A stretch of 64,000 bases of DNA from positions 2,129-66,128 of the forward strand of contig DFVG01000030.1 in NCBI GenBank assembly GCA_002379985.1, in the 5' to 3' direction. The position numbers and the translations under genes were made by a program. Positions 42,649 through 52,844 of the stretch are shown one piece after another (positions within the stretch are counted from its first letter, which is position 1; each line of letters starts with the position of its first letter). Origin of the DNA: Flavobacteriaceae bacterium UBA4166 (GTDB taxonomy: Bacteria > Bacteroidota > Bacteroidia > Flavobacteriales > Flavobacteriaceae). Below the pieces are notes generated by a model. It had not been told where the DNA came from and did not search any database. It saw only the letters and a program-made list of their open reading frames with translations.

Positions 42649-44184
42649 TTATGCCAACCAAGTTTTGTAGGAGACTGCTTCCGAAATTTTGCTAGCTAAC
42701 GCTGATATAGGAAGTCGTTCTTGTTCCATAGTATCGCGATTTCGCAAGGTAACGGTACGGTCTTCTTTTGTTTGATGATCTACGGTAATACAGAATGGCG
42801 TTCCTGCAGCATCCTGACGTCGGTAACGTCTTCCCACCGCATCCTTTTCGTCATAGATGACATTGTGATCCCACTGAAGCTCATCAATAATCTCTTGTGC
42901 GATTTCGGGAAGCCCATCTTTCTTAACTAGTGGCAAGACTGCAGCTTTTACAGGTGCTAATATAGCAGGAAGTTTTAGTACGGTTCTGGTATTTCCGTCT
43001 TCTAGGGTTTCTTCTTCCAGCGAATGACTGAGGACAGCTAAGAACATTCGGTCCAACCCGATAGAGGTTTCTACCACATAAGGTACGTAGTTCTCTTTGA
43101 GTTCGGGGTCATAGAATTGCAGCTTTTTACCACTGTGTTCCTCATGCGCTTTCAGATCAAAATCGGTTCGGGAGTGTATCCCTTCTAATTCTTTAAATCC
43201 GAAAGGAAAATTAAACTCGATATCTGCTGCGGCATTGGCGTAGTGTGCTAATTTTTCATGGTCGTGGAAACGATAGTTCTCTTCTCCCATTCCCAGAGAC
43301 AGGTGCCACTTTAGTCGGGTTTCTTTCCAGTACTCATACCACTTCAATTCTTCGCCAGGACGAACAAAGAATTGCATTTCCATTTGTTCAAATTCACGCA
43401 TTCTGAAGATAAATTGACGCGCTACTATTTCGTTTCGGAAGGCTTTTCCCGTTTGGGCAATTCCGAAGGGAATCTTCATCCGACCCGTTTTTTGAACATT
43501 CAGAAAGTTTACAAAGATTCCTTGAGCAGTTTCCGGGCGCAAATAAAGATCGGTTGCGCTTTCTGCGGAAGCTCCTAATTTTGTCCCGAACATTAAATTG
43601 AATTGGCGCACTTCGGTCCAGTTCTTACTTCCCGTTTCAGGGTCTGCAATGTCTAATTCTTCAATCAACGCTTTTACATCTGCCAAATCTTCCTTTTCCA
43701 AAGATCGCGCTAAGCGCTCTACAGCTGCTTTCGCCTCTCCACGATACCGAAGCACGCGAGCATTAGTACTCACAAACTGCGGTTCATCAAAGGCATCTCC
43801 AAAACGTTTTTTGGCTTTTTCAATTTCCTTTAGCGCCTTCTGTTCTAATTTTTCGGCATAATCTTCTACTAGGACATCCGCCCGATAGCGCTTTTTAGAA
43901 TCCTTATTATCAATCAGCGGATCGTTGAAGGCGTCCACATGTCCGGACGCTTTCCATGTGGTAGGATGCATCAAGATCGCTGCATCTATTCCAACAATAT
44001 TCTGGTGCATGTATACCATACTTCGCCACCAGTATTCTCTGATATTTTTCTTGAGTTCTGCTCCATTCTGTGCGTAGTCATACACGGCACTAAGCCCGTC
44101 ATAGATTTCGCTGGAAGCAAAGATGTACCCATACTCTTTCGCATGAGATACTACTTTCTTAAATTGGTCGTCGTTGTTTGCCAT
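42649..44184 (-). CDS. glyS: Glycine-tRNA ligase (alpha2 type)
   Basis: This 511-residue class II aminoacyl-tRNA synthetase charges tRNA-Gly. It is the single-chain homodimeric type, not the bacterial alpha2-beta2 type: SSEIYDGLSAVYDYAQNGAEL, LMHPTTWKASGHVDAFNDPL (motif 1 area), YLRPETAQGIFVNFLNVQ, FRNEIVARQFIFRMREFEQMEM (motif 2; its core is FRNEI) and VETSIGLDRMFLAVL (motif 3). The C-terminal anticodon-binding domain is present (about 410-511). A TATTTTTG lies four bases before the ATG, but it overlaps the T-tract of the upstream terminator and may be chance. Confidence 0.97.
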   Translation of the reverse strand: MANNDDQFKKVVSHAKEYGYIFASSEIYDGLSAVYDYAQNGAELKKNIREYWWRSMVYMHQNIVGIDAAILMHPTTWKASGHVDAFNDPLIDNKDSKKRYRADVLVEDYAEKLEQKALKEIEKAKKRFGDAFDEPQFVSTNARVLRYRGEAKAAVERLARSLEKEDLADVKALIEELDIADPETGSKNWTEVRQFNLMFGTKLGASAESATDLYLRPETAQGIFVNFLNVQKTGRMKIPFGIAQTGKAFRNEIVARQFIFRMREFEQMEMQFFVRPGEELKWYEYWKETRLKWHLSLGMGEENYRFHDHEKLAHYANAAADIEFNFPFGFKELEGIHSRTDFDLKAHEEHSGKKLQFYDPELKENYVPYVVETSIGLDRMFLAVLSHSLEEETLEDGNTRTVLKLPAILAPVKAAVLPLVKKDGLPEIAQEIIDELQWDHNVIYDEKDAVGRRYRRQDAAGTPFCITVDHQTKEDRTVTLRNRDTMEQERLPISALASKISEAVSYKTWLA

Positions 44185-44193
44185 GGAACAAAA

Positions 44194-44230
44194 ATAAAAA
44201 AACCGCTACCATCCATGGTAACGGTTTTTA
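44194..44230 (-). terminator. Rho-independent terminator after the coiled-coil protein gene
   Basis: The minus strand forms AACCGTTACCAT, a 2-base loop, ATGGTAGCGGTT (one mismatch), then a seven-T tract, about 20 bases past the stop of the gene at 44250. It separates that gene from glyS. Confidence 0.82.
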
Positions 44231-44249
44231 TACTTTTTTAAAGGGAATT

Positions 44250-45131
44250 CTATCGAAGCTCCATGGTGGTCGTTGCAATCTGATTAGATCCATCAAAAAC
44301 ATTGATTCGATAGACGCCTTCCACCAGATCGTCTTCCACAGCATCTACCAGTACACAAACATCGAGTTCTTCATTCTCATAAAAAACATTGGTACTCTTG
44401 CTGTAGTTAAGAATTCCATTCTCAAACTCTAAAATACCTTTTTGCCCCAATAGATTGTTTTTCGGGTTGATCACCTGCACATACAAGATTCTTTCTCCGG
44501 CAGTTGCCACCGGATTCGGTGCCAACGTGAAGCAAGCCCGTACTTTATCTGCTCTACTAGAGCGTCGCGTATCTACCACACGACCGCTATTTCTAATAAT
44601 GACCCCCTCCCCTCGTAGATCAACGGCATTCACAACCGCTGCTTTCTTTACCGTTTCGGAAAGTTCTTCATTAGACAAACTTACGCTGTCAACCACTTTG
44701 ATCGTCTCGTTGAGCATCGTATTGGCGCTATCGCGCTCTACAGCTAGCATTTGATTGGCTTTTATCAAGCTATCTGCTTTTTGAAACAACAACTTTCGTT
44801 CTTGTTTGAGTCGGCCTACTTCACTCTTATACCGTTTGATAAGGGCAACATTTGCTTCTGCATCTTTCACAGAATCTAATAGGACCTCAATTCGCTCTCT
44901 TGCTGCCAAAAGATCTTTGTCCTTCAATTCGTTATCTTGAATTACTTCATCATAATTTGCGATCAAGCCCTCCAATTCATCTTCAATCTCTGCCTTTTGG
45001 AGCTCTAAGCTGGCAATATTGGTCTCCTTATCATTGTATAAGAACACCGTGTACACAGCTAAGGCAATTAGCAATGCCGATAAGACTCCAATTAAAATCT
45101 TAAATTTGTTAGTGCTATTTTCAGCGGTCAT
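44250..45131 (-). CDS. Membrane-anchored coiled-coil protein, unknown function
   Basis: This protein of about 293 residues has one transmembrane helix near the N-terminus (KILIGVLSALLIALAVYTVFLY), a coiled coil (about 40-180, LQKAEIEDELEGLIANYDEV and related heptads) and a C-terminal beta-sandwich-like region (about 200-293, RACFTLAPNPVATAGERILY, ending ATTTMELR). The topology suggests a periplasmic stalk and head. I do not recognise a named family. The ATG at 45129-45131 fits best, with a TACTTTTG -7 element 24 bases upstream (45156-45163); an ATG at 45155 is possible. It is divergent from comF. Confidence 0.72.
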   Translation of the reverse strand: MTAENSTNKFKILIGVLSALLIALAVYTVFLYNDKETNIASLELQKAEIEDELEGLIANYDEVIQDNELKDKDLLAARERIEVLLDSVKDAEANVALIKRYKSEVGRLKQERKLLFQKADSLIKANQMLAVERDSANTMLNETIKVVDSVSLSNEELSETVKKAAVVNAVDLRGEGVIIRNSGRVVDTRRSSRADKVRACFTLAPNPVATAGERILYVQVINPKNNLLGQKGILEFENGILNYSKSTNVFYENEELDVCVLVDAVEDDLVEGVYRINVFDGSNQIATTTMELR

Positions 45132-45214
45132 AACATTTCGATTAGTGATAGTCATCAAAAGTACTAAGAGCAACTCTCCCAGAACGTTTAGGAAATAATA
45201 AAAAAACAAAAATT

Positions 45215-45877
45215 ATGTTAAATCTGCTCTTTCCGGCGGAATGTAGTGGCTGTAAGGCGCTATTAACCAAGCCGAAAGAAGTGCTCTGTGTAAGTTGCCG
45301 ACACGCATTACCCCTGGCTTGCCATCACCGAAATCAGGATGATGCTCTTAAAAAATTGTGGTTTGGGCGGTTGCTTGTTGAACATGCAACCGCATTATTG
45401 AAGTTCGAAAAATACGGCATCACGCAACAGGTCCTTCACAATCTGAAATATCGTGGACAAGACTCTTTAAGTGCTTTTTTTGGACATTGGTTAGGCAACG
45501 AATTAAGAGAAACGCCCGAATTTCAAACCGTTGATCTTGTAATCCCTGTTCCGCTGCACAAGAAACGATTGCGTAAACGTGGTTACAACCAAGTGACAGG
45601 CTTTGGAAATGCAATTGCGAGTGCTTTGCAAGTTCCTTTCGAAGAAAACATCCTGTTAAAAATTACCGCTGCACACTCTCAAGTATTCAAAGGTAGATTA
45701 TCGCGCTTTGGCGGAACTGAGGTTTTTACCCTCAAACAGAAAGAAAAGGTTCTTGGAAAACACATATTGTTGGTGGATGATATTGTAACAACGGGGGCCA
45801 CCTTAGAACGCTGTGGCAATTGTTTACTAGAAGATACAAACGCAACACTTAGCATCGCAACCATAGCAATTGCCTAA
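45215..45877 (+). CDS. comF: ComF family phosphoribosyltransferase-like protein
   Basis: This 220-residue protein has N-terminal Cys pairs of zinc-finger type (CSGCKAL, CVSCRHALPLAC) and a type I phosphoribosyltransferase domain with the PRPP loop HILLVDDIVTTGATLE. The KKRLRKRGYNQVTGFGNAIA motif is typical of ComFC. In naturally competent bacteria it assists DNA uptake and recombination; elsewhere its role is unclear. The next gene starts 24 bases downstream on the same strand. Confidence 0.9.
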   Translation: MLNLLFPAECSGCKALLTKPKEVLCVSCRHALPLACHHRNQDDALKKLWFGRLLVEHATALLKFEKYGITQQVLHNLKYRGQDSLSAFFGHWLGNELRETPEFQTVDLVIPVPLHKKRLRKRGYNQVTGFGNAIASALQVPFEENILLKITAAHSQVFKGRLSRFGGTEVFTLKQKEKVLGKHILLVDDIVTTGATLERCGNCLLEDTNATLSIATIAIA

Positions 45878-45901
45878 GAAAGATTGTGTAATTTTGCTAC
45901 G

Positions 45902-47560
45902 ATGAAAGGATTTTATCGTGATTTTATATGGGTTTTCGTGCTCCTTATGACCATGACCCATTGTGCCAAAAAAGGAACTCCATCCGGCGGAGCTAAAGAT
46001 ACTATTCCACCTATAATCGTGCGTAGTAGTCCCGAAAATTTCAGCACCCAATTTGATGAAGATGAGATTATTATCAGGTTTGATGAATACATAAAACTGC
46101 AAAAACTTCAGCAGAACCTAATCATTTCTCCTCCTTTAAAATACGATCCTGAAATCACTCCTATAAGTACTTCCAAGCAATTGCGAATAAAAATTTCAGA
46201 CACTCTACGAGAGAACACTACGTACAGTATCAATTTTGGAAAAAGCATTGTTGACAATAATGAGGGCAATGAATTTGAATACTTCAAATATGTATTTTCA
46301 ACGGGAGACTATATTGACAGCCTACGGCTTGCCGGTTCGGTACGGGATGCACGCAGAATAACGCCGCAAAGTGCTGCAACAGTATTATTATATGAAGTGA
46401 AAGAAGACTTTACCGATTCTATTATTTACAAGGAAAAACCAACGTACATTGCCGCAACCAAAGACAGCACGTATACCTATGAACTTACAAATTTAAAAGA
46501 AGGTACGTATCTACTGGTTGCGCTTCGGGAGGGCTCTGCCAATTATACCTTCCAACCAGAACTAGATGAAATTGCCTTTGAAAAATCATTGATAACGCTT
46601 CCTACAGACAGCTCTTACGACCTTACTTTGTTCAAAGAGAGCATCGACTACGAGCCCGCGCGCCCGTCTCATGAAAGTAAGTATCATATCGTTTTTGGCT
46701 ATACAGGAGATGGGGATTCGCTTTCCATTTCTCCTATTTCAGAACTGCCCGACAATTTTACGTCTGTTGCATACCGCGATCGCGAAAAAGATACATTGCA
46801 TTATTGGTTTAAACCGGCAATTGATATTGAACAACAGGACACCTTATATTTTTTGGCGAAGAACAGAGAACGGTTGGACACCCTAACCGTGCGAATGAAA
46901 GATCTTTACCGTGACTCCCTTTCCTTAGAGCGTTTGGGCACTTCGAGCATCCTTCCAAGGGACACAGTAAAACTTGCTGCCAATACGCCTTTGACAGGTT
47001 TTGATGCTGAAAAAATAAAGGTAACGAACAGAGATTCTGTGGTCATTGCCCATGATATCCGTATCAATAAAATGGACAATACCGCTCAAGTTATTTTTGA
47101 TAAAGTGCACGAACAACGTTATACCATAGATCTCCTTCCCGGAGCCTTTGAAGATTTTTTCGATGCGACGAATGACACGCTAAGCTTCGGTGTGAGAACC
47201 ATGGCAGAATCAGATTACGGCACCATTCTATTCAGCATAAAAAATATAGAGGAACTGCCGGTCATCGTCGAGCTACTGAACACAAATTATAAGGTCCAAA
47301 CGTCACGATACCTCATCGAAAACCGTGAAATCACTTTTGATTATATTCCACCCGGCAACTATTTTATTCGACTCACTTTTGATGCGAACAACAATAAGGT
47401 TTGGGATGCCGGTTCCTTCTTGGAGCGCCGCCAGCCCGAACGGGTTGTTTTTTATCCAAAACAAATTGAAGTGCGTGCCAATTGGACCCGCAGTGAAACA
47501 TTTACGTTAACTGAAACGAATCCCGGTCCCGTAAAAATTGAAGCTGATCCCGAAGAGTAG
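45902..47560 (+). CDS. Lipoprotein with SbsA-type Ig-like domain
   Basis: This protein of about 552 residues has signal MKGFYRDFIWVFVLLMTMTHC (acceptor Cys at 21). The motif CAKKGTPSGGAKDTIPPIIV followed by IIIRFDEYIKLQ and NTTYSINFGKSIVDNNEGN is the Ig-like Big_5 domain common in Bacteroidota lipoproteins. The remainder is beta-rich, ending in a region like a carboxypeptidase regulatory or prealbumin fold (YIPPGNYFIRLTFDANNNKVWD). A surface structural role is likely. The ATG at 45902 is preferred to a TTG at 45884. Its last 59 bases overlap the convergent amidase gene. Confidence 0.84.
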   Translation: MKGFYRDFIWVFVLLMTMTHCAKKGTPSGGAKDTIPPIIVRSSPENFSTQFDEDEIIIRFDEYIKLQKLQQNLIISPPLKYDPEITPISTSKQLRIKISDTLRENTTYSINFGKSIVDNNEGNEFEYFKYVFSTGDYIDSLRLAGSVRDARRITPQSAATVLLYEVKEDFTDSIIYKEKPTYIAATKDSTYTYELTNLKEGTYLLVALREGSANYTFQPELDEIAFEKSLITLPTDSSYDLTLFKESIDYEPARPSHESKYHIVFGYTGDGDSLSISPISELPDNFTSVAYRDREKDTLHYWFKPAIDIEQQDTLYFLAKNRERLDTLTVRMKDLYRDSLSLERLGTSSILPRDTVKLAANTPLTGFDAEKIKVTNRDSVVIAHDIRINKMDNTAQVIFDKVHEQRYTIDLLPGAFEDFFDATNDTLSFGVRTMAESDYGTILFSIKNIEELPVIVELLNTNYKVQTSRYLIENREITFDYIPPGNYFIRLTFDANNNKVWDAGSFLERRQPERVVFYPKQIEVRANWTRSETFTLTETNPGPVKIEADPEE

Positions 47561-48275
47561 TTATCGAGTCTTTTTGAAGGGCGATGGTTTCCACAAAAGT
47601 TCCTTCAAACCCTTTTGAACACTTATTCCCTAAAACATCATAGAAAGCCGAGTGCCCCACATAAGGGTGATCGTTTCCGTCCATCCCAACACGATTTACG
47701 CCCACACAATACGCCATATTTTCAATAGCCCTTGCCCTAAGCAAAGCATCCCATGCCTGCACTCGTTTTTCAGGCCAATTCGCCACATAAAGCAACACAT
47801 CGTAGTCTACCGTATTGCGAGACCATACAGGAAATCGTAGATCATAACAAATCAGCGGACAGATTTTCCAACCTAAATATTCAACAACTAATCGATCTGT
47901 CCCGGCGGTATAGGTTTGGTGTTCTTTAGCAAGGGTAAACGTATGCTTTTTGTCGTATTTGAAGAAAGTGCCGTCCGGTTTCACAAAATAAAGTCGGTTG
48001 TAAAAATGTTCATTTTCACTTACCACAATACTCCCTGTAATTGCAGCTTGATGTTTTTTAGCTTGTTGTTGCATCCATTGAAGCGTAGCACCTTTTGGAG
48101 GTTCCGCTACTGCTTTTGCATTCATAGTGAACCCTGTGGTGAACATTTCCGGTAACACGATCAAATTGGTAGCCTCTATACCTGACAGGAGGTTGCTGAA
48201 GCGTTCTCTGTTCTGTTCAGGAGCCTCCCAGTGAAGTTCTGTTTGAACGATGGTAACTTGGAGTTCTTGTTGCAT
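47502..48275 (-). CDS. Nitrilase-family omega-amidase (YafV/MtnU-like)
   Basis: This 257-residue C-N hydrolase has the full triad Glu43 (LPEMFTTGF), Lys110 (YDKKHTF) and Cys143 (PLICYDLRFP). Size and motifs match omega-amidases such as YafV and Nit2, which hydrolyse alpha-ketoglutaramate. That product forms when glutamine donates its amino group to a 2-oxo acid, for example in methionine salvage. The methionine-aminotransferase-like gene two genes upstream fits this. Its start overlaps the ankyrin gene stop by one base, and its 3' end overlaps the convergent lipoprotein gene by 59 bases. Confidence 0.9.
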   Translation of the reverse strand: MQQELQVTIVQTELHWEAPEQNRERFSNLLSGIEATNLIVLPEMFTTGFTMNAKAVAEPPKGATLQWMQQQAKKHQAAITGSIVVSENEHFYNRLYFVKPDGTFFKYDKKHTFTLAKEHQTYTAGTDRLVVEYLGWKICPLICYDLRFPVWSRNTVDYDVLLYVANWPEKRVQAWDALLRARAIENMAYCVGVNRVGMDGNDHPYVGHSAFYDVLGNKCSKGFEGTFVETIALQKDSITTLRDQLQFLRDRDSFQLT

Positions 48276-48745
48276 TATGCAGACGCTAAAAGTTTTTGAA
48301 TATCGGTACGCCCTTGCATTTTAGCATGATCCATGGCGGTATTCCCTTTATCATCAGCAATCGTGGGGTTTGCCCCGTGCTCCACCAATAAAGCAACAAT
48401 ATCTGCCTTGCCGAAGGTAGCAGCAAAAATAAGCGCGGTAGCGCCATTAAAATTTGTGATATTCACTTGTGCGCCTTTTTCAAGCAACATGCTTGCGATA
48501 TTGTGATATCCTTTAAAGCAAACGCCCATCAACGCAGTATTGCCGGAGGCGTCTTGACGGTCTAGATTGTCATCTTTTTCAATGATCGCTGCGGTGATCC
48601 CTTCATGACCGTAGTAGGTTGCCAGAAGCAAGGGTGTTGAACCTCGCGCATCGGTTTCTTTCACGAGTTCCGGATTTTCGCTCAATAGGTGTTGTACCTG
48701 CGCCAATTCCCCGGCGCGTATGGCATTAAATAGTGCGTCCTTCAT
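48275..48745 (-). CDS. Ankyrin-repeat protein
   Basis: This 156-residue protein is built of about four ankyrin repeats (GSTPLLLATYYGHEGITAAI, GNTALMGVCFKGYHNIASML, GATALIFAATFGKADIVALL and GNTAMDHAKMQGRTDIQKLL). It has no signal peptide, so it is probably cytoplasmic and acts by binding a protein partner. It sits between the aminotransferase and omega-amidase genes and overlaps the latter by one base, so it may be co-regulated with them. Its partner is unknown. Confidence 0.9.
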   Translation of the reverse strand: MKDALFNAIRAGELAQVQHLLSENPELVKETDARGSTPLLLATYYGHEGITAAIIEKDDNLDRQDASGNTALMGVCFKGYHNIASMLLEKGAQVNITNFNGATALIFAATFGKADIVALLVEHGANPTIADDKGNTAMDHAKMQGRTDIQKLLASA

Positions 48746-48800
48746 GTGATAAAGATAGCTATTTCGTTACGGATTATCTATAAACGAGTCGAAACAAATC

Positions 48801-49943
48801 TTAAATGGATCGTAAGATTGATCCTGCTTTTTTAAGGGTTTCTTCTGTTTTTGCAAAGCACACGCGCAACAACTTGAAGTCAGCGCCATCTGCATTGAAC
48901 ACTGACGTAGGGATGGTTGCGATCTGGTGTTCTTTGGTAAGTCTTTCAGCGAAATTGATATCGGATTCGTCTGTTATTTCTGAAAAATCCAATAGCTGGT
49001 AGTAGGTCCCGGCCGAAGGTATGCTCTTAAATCTTGAAGATGCAATTTCTTGCAACAGCAGATCGCGTTTTTGTTGATAGAATTTTCCTAGCGTTGCATA
49101 CCGCTCTCCATGCTCCAAATAAGCTGCAAAGGCATTTTGGGTGGGATGATGCACACTGAAAACCGTAAATTGATGGATCTTTCTAAAGGCGTCCATCAAT
49201 TGTTTAGGAGCCGCACAATACCCTATTTTCCAACCTGTGTTGTGAAAAGTTTTTCCGAAGGATGCTGTAATAAACGTGCGATCTGCCAAGCCTTCAAAAC
49301 GGGCAGCACTCTGGTGCTCGTTTTCGTCGAAAATAATATGTTCGTACACCTCATCGCTCACTACTAATAGATCATTAGTTACTGCAAGTTCTTGTAGTAA
49401 TTCCATATCTTCCTTTGAAAAAACCATCCCTGTTGGGTTATGGGGAGAGTTGATCACGATCATTTTCGTTCGAGATGTCAACGCCTCCTTTACTTCGTTC
49501 CAGTCGGGCTGAAATAAAGGCGCTTTTAATTGAACCGGTACTGGTTTGGCTCCAAACAACGAGATGCTTGGCGCATAACTATCGTATGCGGGTGTAAAAA
49601 TAATTGCCTCATCTCCTTTTTCTAAGGTCGTTGCAAAAGCAACAAATAAGGCTTCTGTCGCGCCTGAAGTGATGGTAATTTCGTGCTCCCAATGGTATTC
49701 TTTTCCGTGTAATTGCTGGATACTTTTGGCAATCTGCTGTCGTAATGAAGCATCCCCCGGCATTGGGGCATACTGATTATGACCGGCATTCATCGCTTCA
49801 GAAACCAACGCGATCAGCGCTGGGTCGCTTTCAAAATTGGGGAATCCTTGCGAGAGATTCAAAGCGCCGTATTCTTGCGCCATTGAACTCATTACAGAAA
49901 ATATCGAGGTGCCTACTTCGGGCAGTTTTTGTGGTAATTTCAT
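48801..49943 (-). CDS. Methionine aminotransferase (YbdL/MtnE-like class I aminotransferase)
   Basis: This 380-residue fold-type I aminotransferase has the PLP Lys231 in TASFGKTFHNTGWKIG, Asn in INSPHNPTG, Asp-Tyr in VSDEVYEHIIFD, and the N-terminal LNLSQGFPNFESDP motif. The GKTFHNTGWKIGY sequence and the linked omega-amidase point to the YbdL/KAT-type group that prefers methionine and its keto acid, with glutamine as possible donor. Kynurenine or other aminotransferase activity is the main alternative. It leads a three-gene run with the ankyrin and amidase genes. Confidence 0.88.
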   Translation of the reverse strand: MKLPQKLPEVGTSIFSVMSSMAQEYGALNLSQGFPNFESDPALIALVSEAMNAGHNQYAPMPGDASLRQQIAKSIQQLHGKEYHWEHEITITSGATEALFVAFATTLEKGDEAIIFTPAYDSYAPSISLFGAKPVPVQLKAPLFQPDWNEVKEALTSRTKMIVINSPHNPTGMVFSKEDMELLQELAVTNDLLVVSDEVYEHIIFDENEHQSAARFEGLADRTFITASFGKTFHNTGWKIGYCAAPKQLMDAFRKIHQFTVFSVHHPTQNAFAAYLEHGERYATLGKFYQQKRDLLLQEIASSRFKSIPSAGTYYQLLDFSEITDESDINFAERLTKEHQIATIPTSVFNADGADFKLLRVCFAKTEETLKKAGSILRSI

Positions 49944-50012
49944 AGAAAGTAATATAGAAAAGCTCCCTCAACTAACAAGGCAAACCGTCTATTAATTCTA
50001 TTTCCGCAGAAA

Positions 50013-50050
50013 CAAAAAAAATCCCGATGACTTTTTTAGCCAACGGGATA
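50013..50050 (-). terminator. Rho-independent terminator after sdhCAB
   Basis: The minus strand forms ATCCCG-TTGGCT, loop, AGTCAT-CGGGAT (interrupted stem), then an eight-T tract, 20 bases past the sdhB stop. Confidence 0.85.
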
Positions 50051-50070
50051 AAGTTTCATGGAATCAAGAA

Positions 50071-50817
50071 TTACCCTTCTACGCTTGCTTTTAGGTACTC
50101 GCGATTGATCCGCGCGATGTTTTCTAACGAAATATCTTTTGGACATTCAATATAACAAGCGCCGGTATTACTACAGGCACCAAACCCTTCTTTGTCCATT
50201 TGATTCACCATATTCAACACGCGGCGTGAGGCTTCTACCTCTCCTTGTGGCAACAAGGCAAACTGACTCACCTTCGCGGAAGTGAACAACATGGCACTGG
50301 CATTCTTACATGCCGCCACACAGGCACCACATCCTATACAGGTGGCTGAATTGAAAGCTTCATCAGCATCGTCTTTTTCTACCGGAATAGAGTTGGCGTC
50401 AATGGTATTTCCAGAGGTATTGACAGAAATATATCCTCCCGCTTGTTGAATGCGATCAAAGGCCGTACGATCTACCACTAGATCCTTGATCACCGGAAAC
50501 GCTTTTGCGCGCCAAGGTTCGATCACTACGGTATCACCATCATTAAAACTACGCATGTGCAACTGACAGGTGGTAATATGACGTTTCGGGCCGTGTGGGC
50601 GCCCATTGATCTGCAAGCTACAGCTTCCGCAGATTCCTTCACGACAATCGTGGTCGAATTCTACAGGATCCTGCCCATTCTCAATGAGGTCTGCGTTCAA
50701 TACATCCAGCATTTCTAAAAAGGACATATCCCCATCGACATCATTTACCTGATAGGTTTCCAAACTTCCTTTTGCTTGTGCATTCTTTTGACGCCAAATT
50801 TTTAAAGTCAGCTTCAT
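50071..50817 (-). CDS. sdhB: Succinate dehydrogenase/fumarate reductase iron-sulfur subunit
   Basis: This 248-residue subunit carries electrons from the flavoprotein to the membrane quinone site. The 2Fe-2S cluster motif is [15 protein letters not shown]; the 4Fe-4S and 3Fe-4S clusters use [17 protein letters not shown] and [15 protein letters not shown]. It is the Bacteroidota/epsilon-type SdhB paired with a single cytochrome b. It lies 12 bases after sdhA and is followed by a terminator. Confidence 0.97.
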   Translation of the reverse strand: MKLTLKIWRQKNAQAKGSLETYQVNDVDGDMSFLEMLDVLNADLIENGQDPVEFDHDCREGICGSCSLQINGRPHGPKRHITTCQLHMRSFNDGDTVVIEPWRAKAFPVIKDLVVDRTAFDRIQQAGGYISVNTSGNTIDANSIPVEKDDADEAFNSATCIGCGACVAACKNASAMLFTSAKVSQFALLPQGEVEASRRVLNMVNQMDKEGFGACSNTGACYIECPKDISLENIARINREYLKASVEG

Positions 50818-50829
50818 AACAATCCGCTT

Positions 50830-52833
50830 TTATTTATAACTACGAGTTTTTACCTCGATGTTTTCGTAATTTAATTCTTCTTTGTGCAATACGGCCTCAC
50901 TGGGTGTTCCTTTGTATTCCCAAGCGGCGACGTACATAAAATTCTCATCATCTCGAAGCGCTTCTCCCTCTTCGGTTTGATATTCTTCTCTAAAATGCCC
51001 TCCGCATGATTCATTTCTATGCAGCGCATCTTTAGCAAACAATTCTCCTAATTCTAAGAAATCGGCCACGCGACCTGCTTTTTCAAGCTCTTGGTTCATT
51101 CCGTCCATTTCGCCCGGCACACGAACATTCTCCCAAAATTCTTCTCGTAATTCTTGAATTTCGGCAATCGCTTCTTGAAGCCCTTGTGCATTTCTAGACA
51201 TGCCAACTTTATTCCACATGATCTTTCCAAGTCGTTTGTGGAAATGATCTACCGATTTGGTTCCATTGTTATTGACCAACTTCTGAAGGCGCTCTCGCAC
51301 TTCACGTTCCGCTTGTTCAAATTCGGGAAGCTCCGTAGAAATGGCACCGGTACGGATATCGTCCGCCAAATAATCACCAATAGTATAGGGAAGAACGAAA
51401 TAACCATCGGCCAAACCTTGCATCAAGGCCGAAGCTCCCAATCGGTTGGCACCGTGGTCACTAAAATTCGCTTCTCCAGTAGCATAACAGCCCGGTATCG
51501 TGGTTTGTAAATTGTAATCTACCCAAATCCCTCCCATGGTGTAATGGACTGCAGGATAAATTTTCATTGGCGTTTTATATGGGTTTTCATCAACGATCTG
51601 TTCGTACATCTGGAACAGGTTTCCGTATTTGTTTTCGATCGCTTTTTCGCCTAATTCGCGTATTTTGTCTTCGGAAGGGTTCTCGATTTTCTGAATTTCT
51701 GCCGCTTCTTTTCCGTAACGCATAATAGCGGAAGCAAAATCCAAGAATACTGCTTCTCCTGTCTTATTCACACCAAACCCAGCATCACATCGCTCTTTTG
51801 CGGCTCTGGAAGCCACATCACGTGGCACCAAGTTTCCGAAGGACGGATAGCGACGCTCCAAATAATAATCGCGATCCTCTTCTTTTAACTGCGTAGGTTT
51901 TAGCTTTCCTTGTTGTATAGCTTCTGCATCTTCTTTTTTCTTCGGAACCCAAATCCGACCGTCATTCCGAAGGGATTCAGACATCAACGTCAATTTTGAC
52001 TGATGATCTCCCGACACTGGAATACAGGTAGGGTGGATCTGCGTATAACAAGGATTTGCGAAATAAGCACCTCGTTTGTGAATTTTCCACGATGCCGTTA
52101 CATTACTCCCCATCGCATTGGTAGAGAGATAGAAAACGTTTCCGTATCCACCGGAAGCGATTACCACCGCATGCGCTGAATGCCGTTCAATTTCTCCAGT
52201 CACTAGGTTTCTGGCGATGATCCCACGGGCTTTTCCATCAACAATCACCAAGTCCAACATTTCGTGACGCGTAAAACTTTGGATCTTCCCGCGGTTGATC
52301 TGTCGGTTCATCGCAGCATATGCTCCTAACAACAATTGTTGTCCGGTTTGTCCTTTCGCATAAAACGTTCGTGATACTAATACCCCACCAAAGGAGCGGT
52401 TGTCTAGGAGTCCGCCGTATTCTCTTGCAAAAGGAACTCCCTGTGCGACACATTGATCGATAATATTGGCGGAAACTTCCGCAAGGCGATATACATTTTC
52501 TTCACGGGAACGATAGTCGCCCCCCTTGATCGTATCGTAAAAGAGGCGGTAGGTAGAATCCCCATCGCCTTGATAGTTCTTCGCAGCGTTAATTCCCCCT
52601 TGTGCAGCAATAGAATGGGCACGACGCGGAGAGTCTTGATAACAAAACGTTTTTACATTGTAGCCCAATTCTGCTAAGGTGGCAGCGGCACTTCCGCCGG
52701 CCAAACCTGTTCCTACCACGATCACATCGATGTTTCGCTTGTTGGCAGGATTAACGAGGTTAATATCGTTTTTATGTTTTGTCCACTTATCTGAAAGCGG
52801 TCCACTAGGTACATGAGATTCTATTTTCGACAT
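50830..52833 (-). CDS. sdhA: Succinate dehydrogenase/fumarate reductase flavoprotein subunit
   Basis: This 667-residue catalytic subunit oxidises succinate to fumarate in the TCA cycle. The FAD-binding start [21 protein letters not shown], the covalent-FAD His region [16 protein letters not shown], and the active-site segments ([35 protein letters not shown]) are present. The length and the [20 protein letters not shown] segment match the long SdhA of Bacteroidota. It lies 11 bases after sdhC. Confidence 0.97.
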   Translation of the reverse strand: MSKIESHVPSGPLSDKWTKHKNDINLVNPANKRNIDVIVVGTGLAGGSAAATLAELGYNVKTFCYQDSPRRAHSIAAQGGINAAKNYQGDGDSTYRLFYDTIKGGDYRSREENVYRLAEVSANIIDQCVAQGVPFAREYGGLLDNRSFGGVLVSRTFYAKGQTGQQLLLGAYAAMNRQINRGKIQSFTRHEMLDLVIVDGKARGIIARNLVTGEIERHSAHAVVIASGGYGNVFYLSTNAMGSNVTASWKIHKRGAYFANPCYTQIHPTCIPVSGDHQSKLTLMSESLRNDGRIWVPKKKEDAEAIQQGKLKPTQLKEEDRDYYLERRYPSFGNLVPRDVASRAAKERCDAGFGVNKTGEAVFLDFASAIMRYGKEAAEIQKIENPSEDKIRELGEKAIENKYGNLFQMYEQIVDENPYKTPMKIYPAVHYTMGGIWVDYNLQTTIPGCYATGEANFSDHGANRLGASALMQGLADGYFVLPYTIGDYLADDIRTGAISTELPEFEQAEREVRERLQKLVNNNGTKSVDHFHKRLGKIMWNKVGMSRNAQGLQEAIAEIQELREEFWENVRVPGEMDGMNQELEKAGRVADFLELGELFAKDALHRNESCGGHFREEYQTEEGEALRDDENFMYVAAWEYKGTPSEAVLHKEELNYENIEVKTRSYK

Positions 52834-52844
52834 AATCGCTCTTT

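Noticed and set aside
44189..44196. TATTTTTG four bases before glyS as a leaderless promoter
   Set aside because: It overlaps the T-tract of the upstream terminator and has no -33 partner, so it is probably chance.
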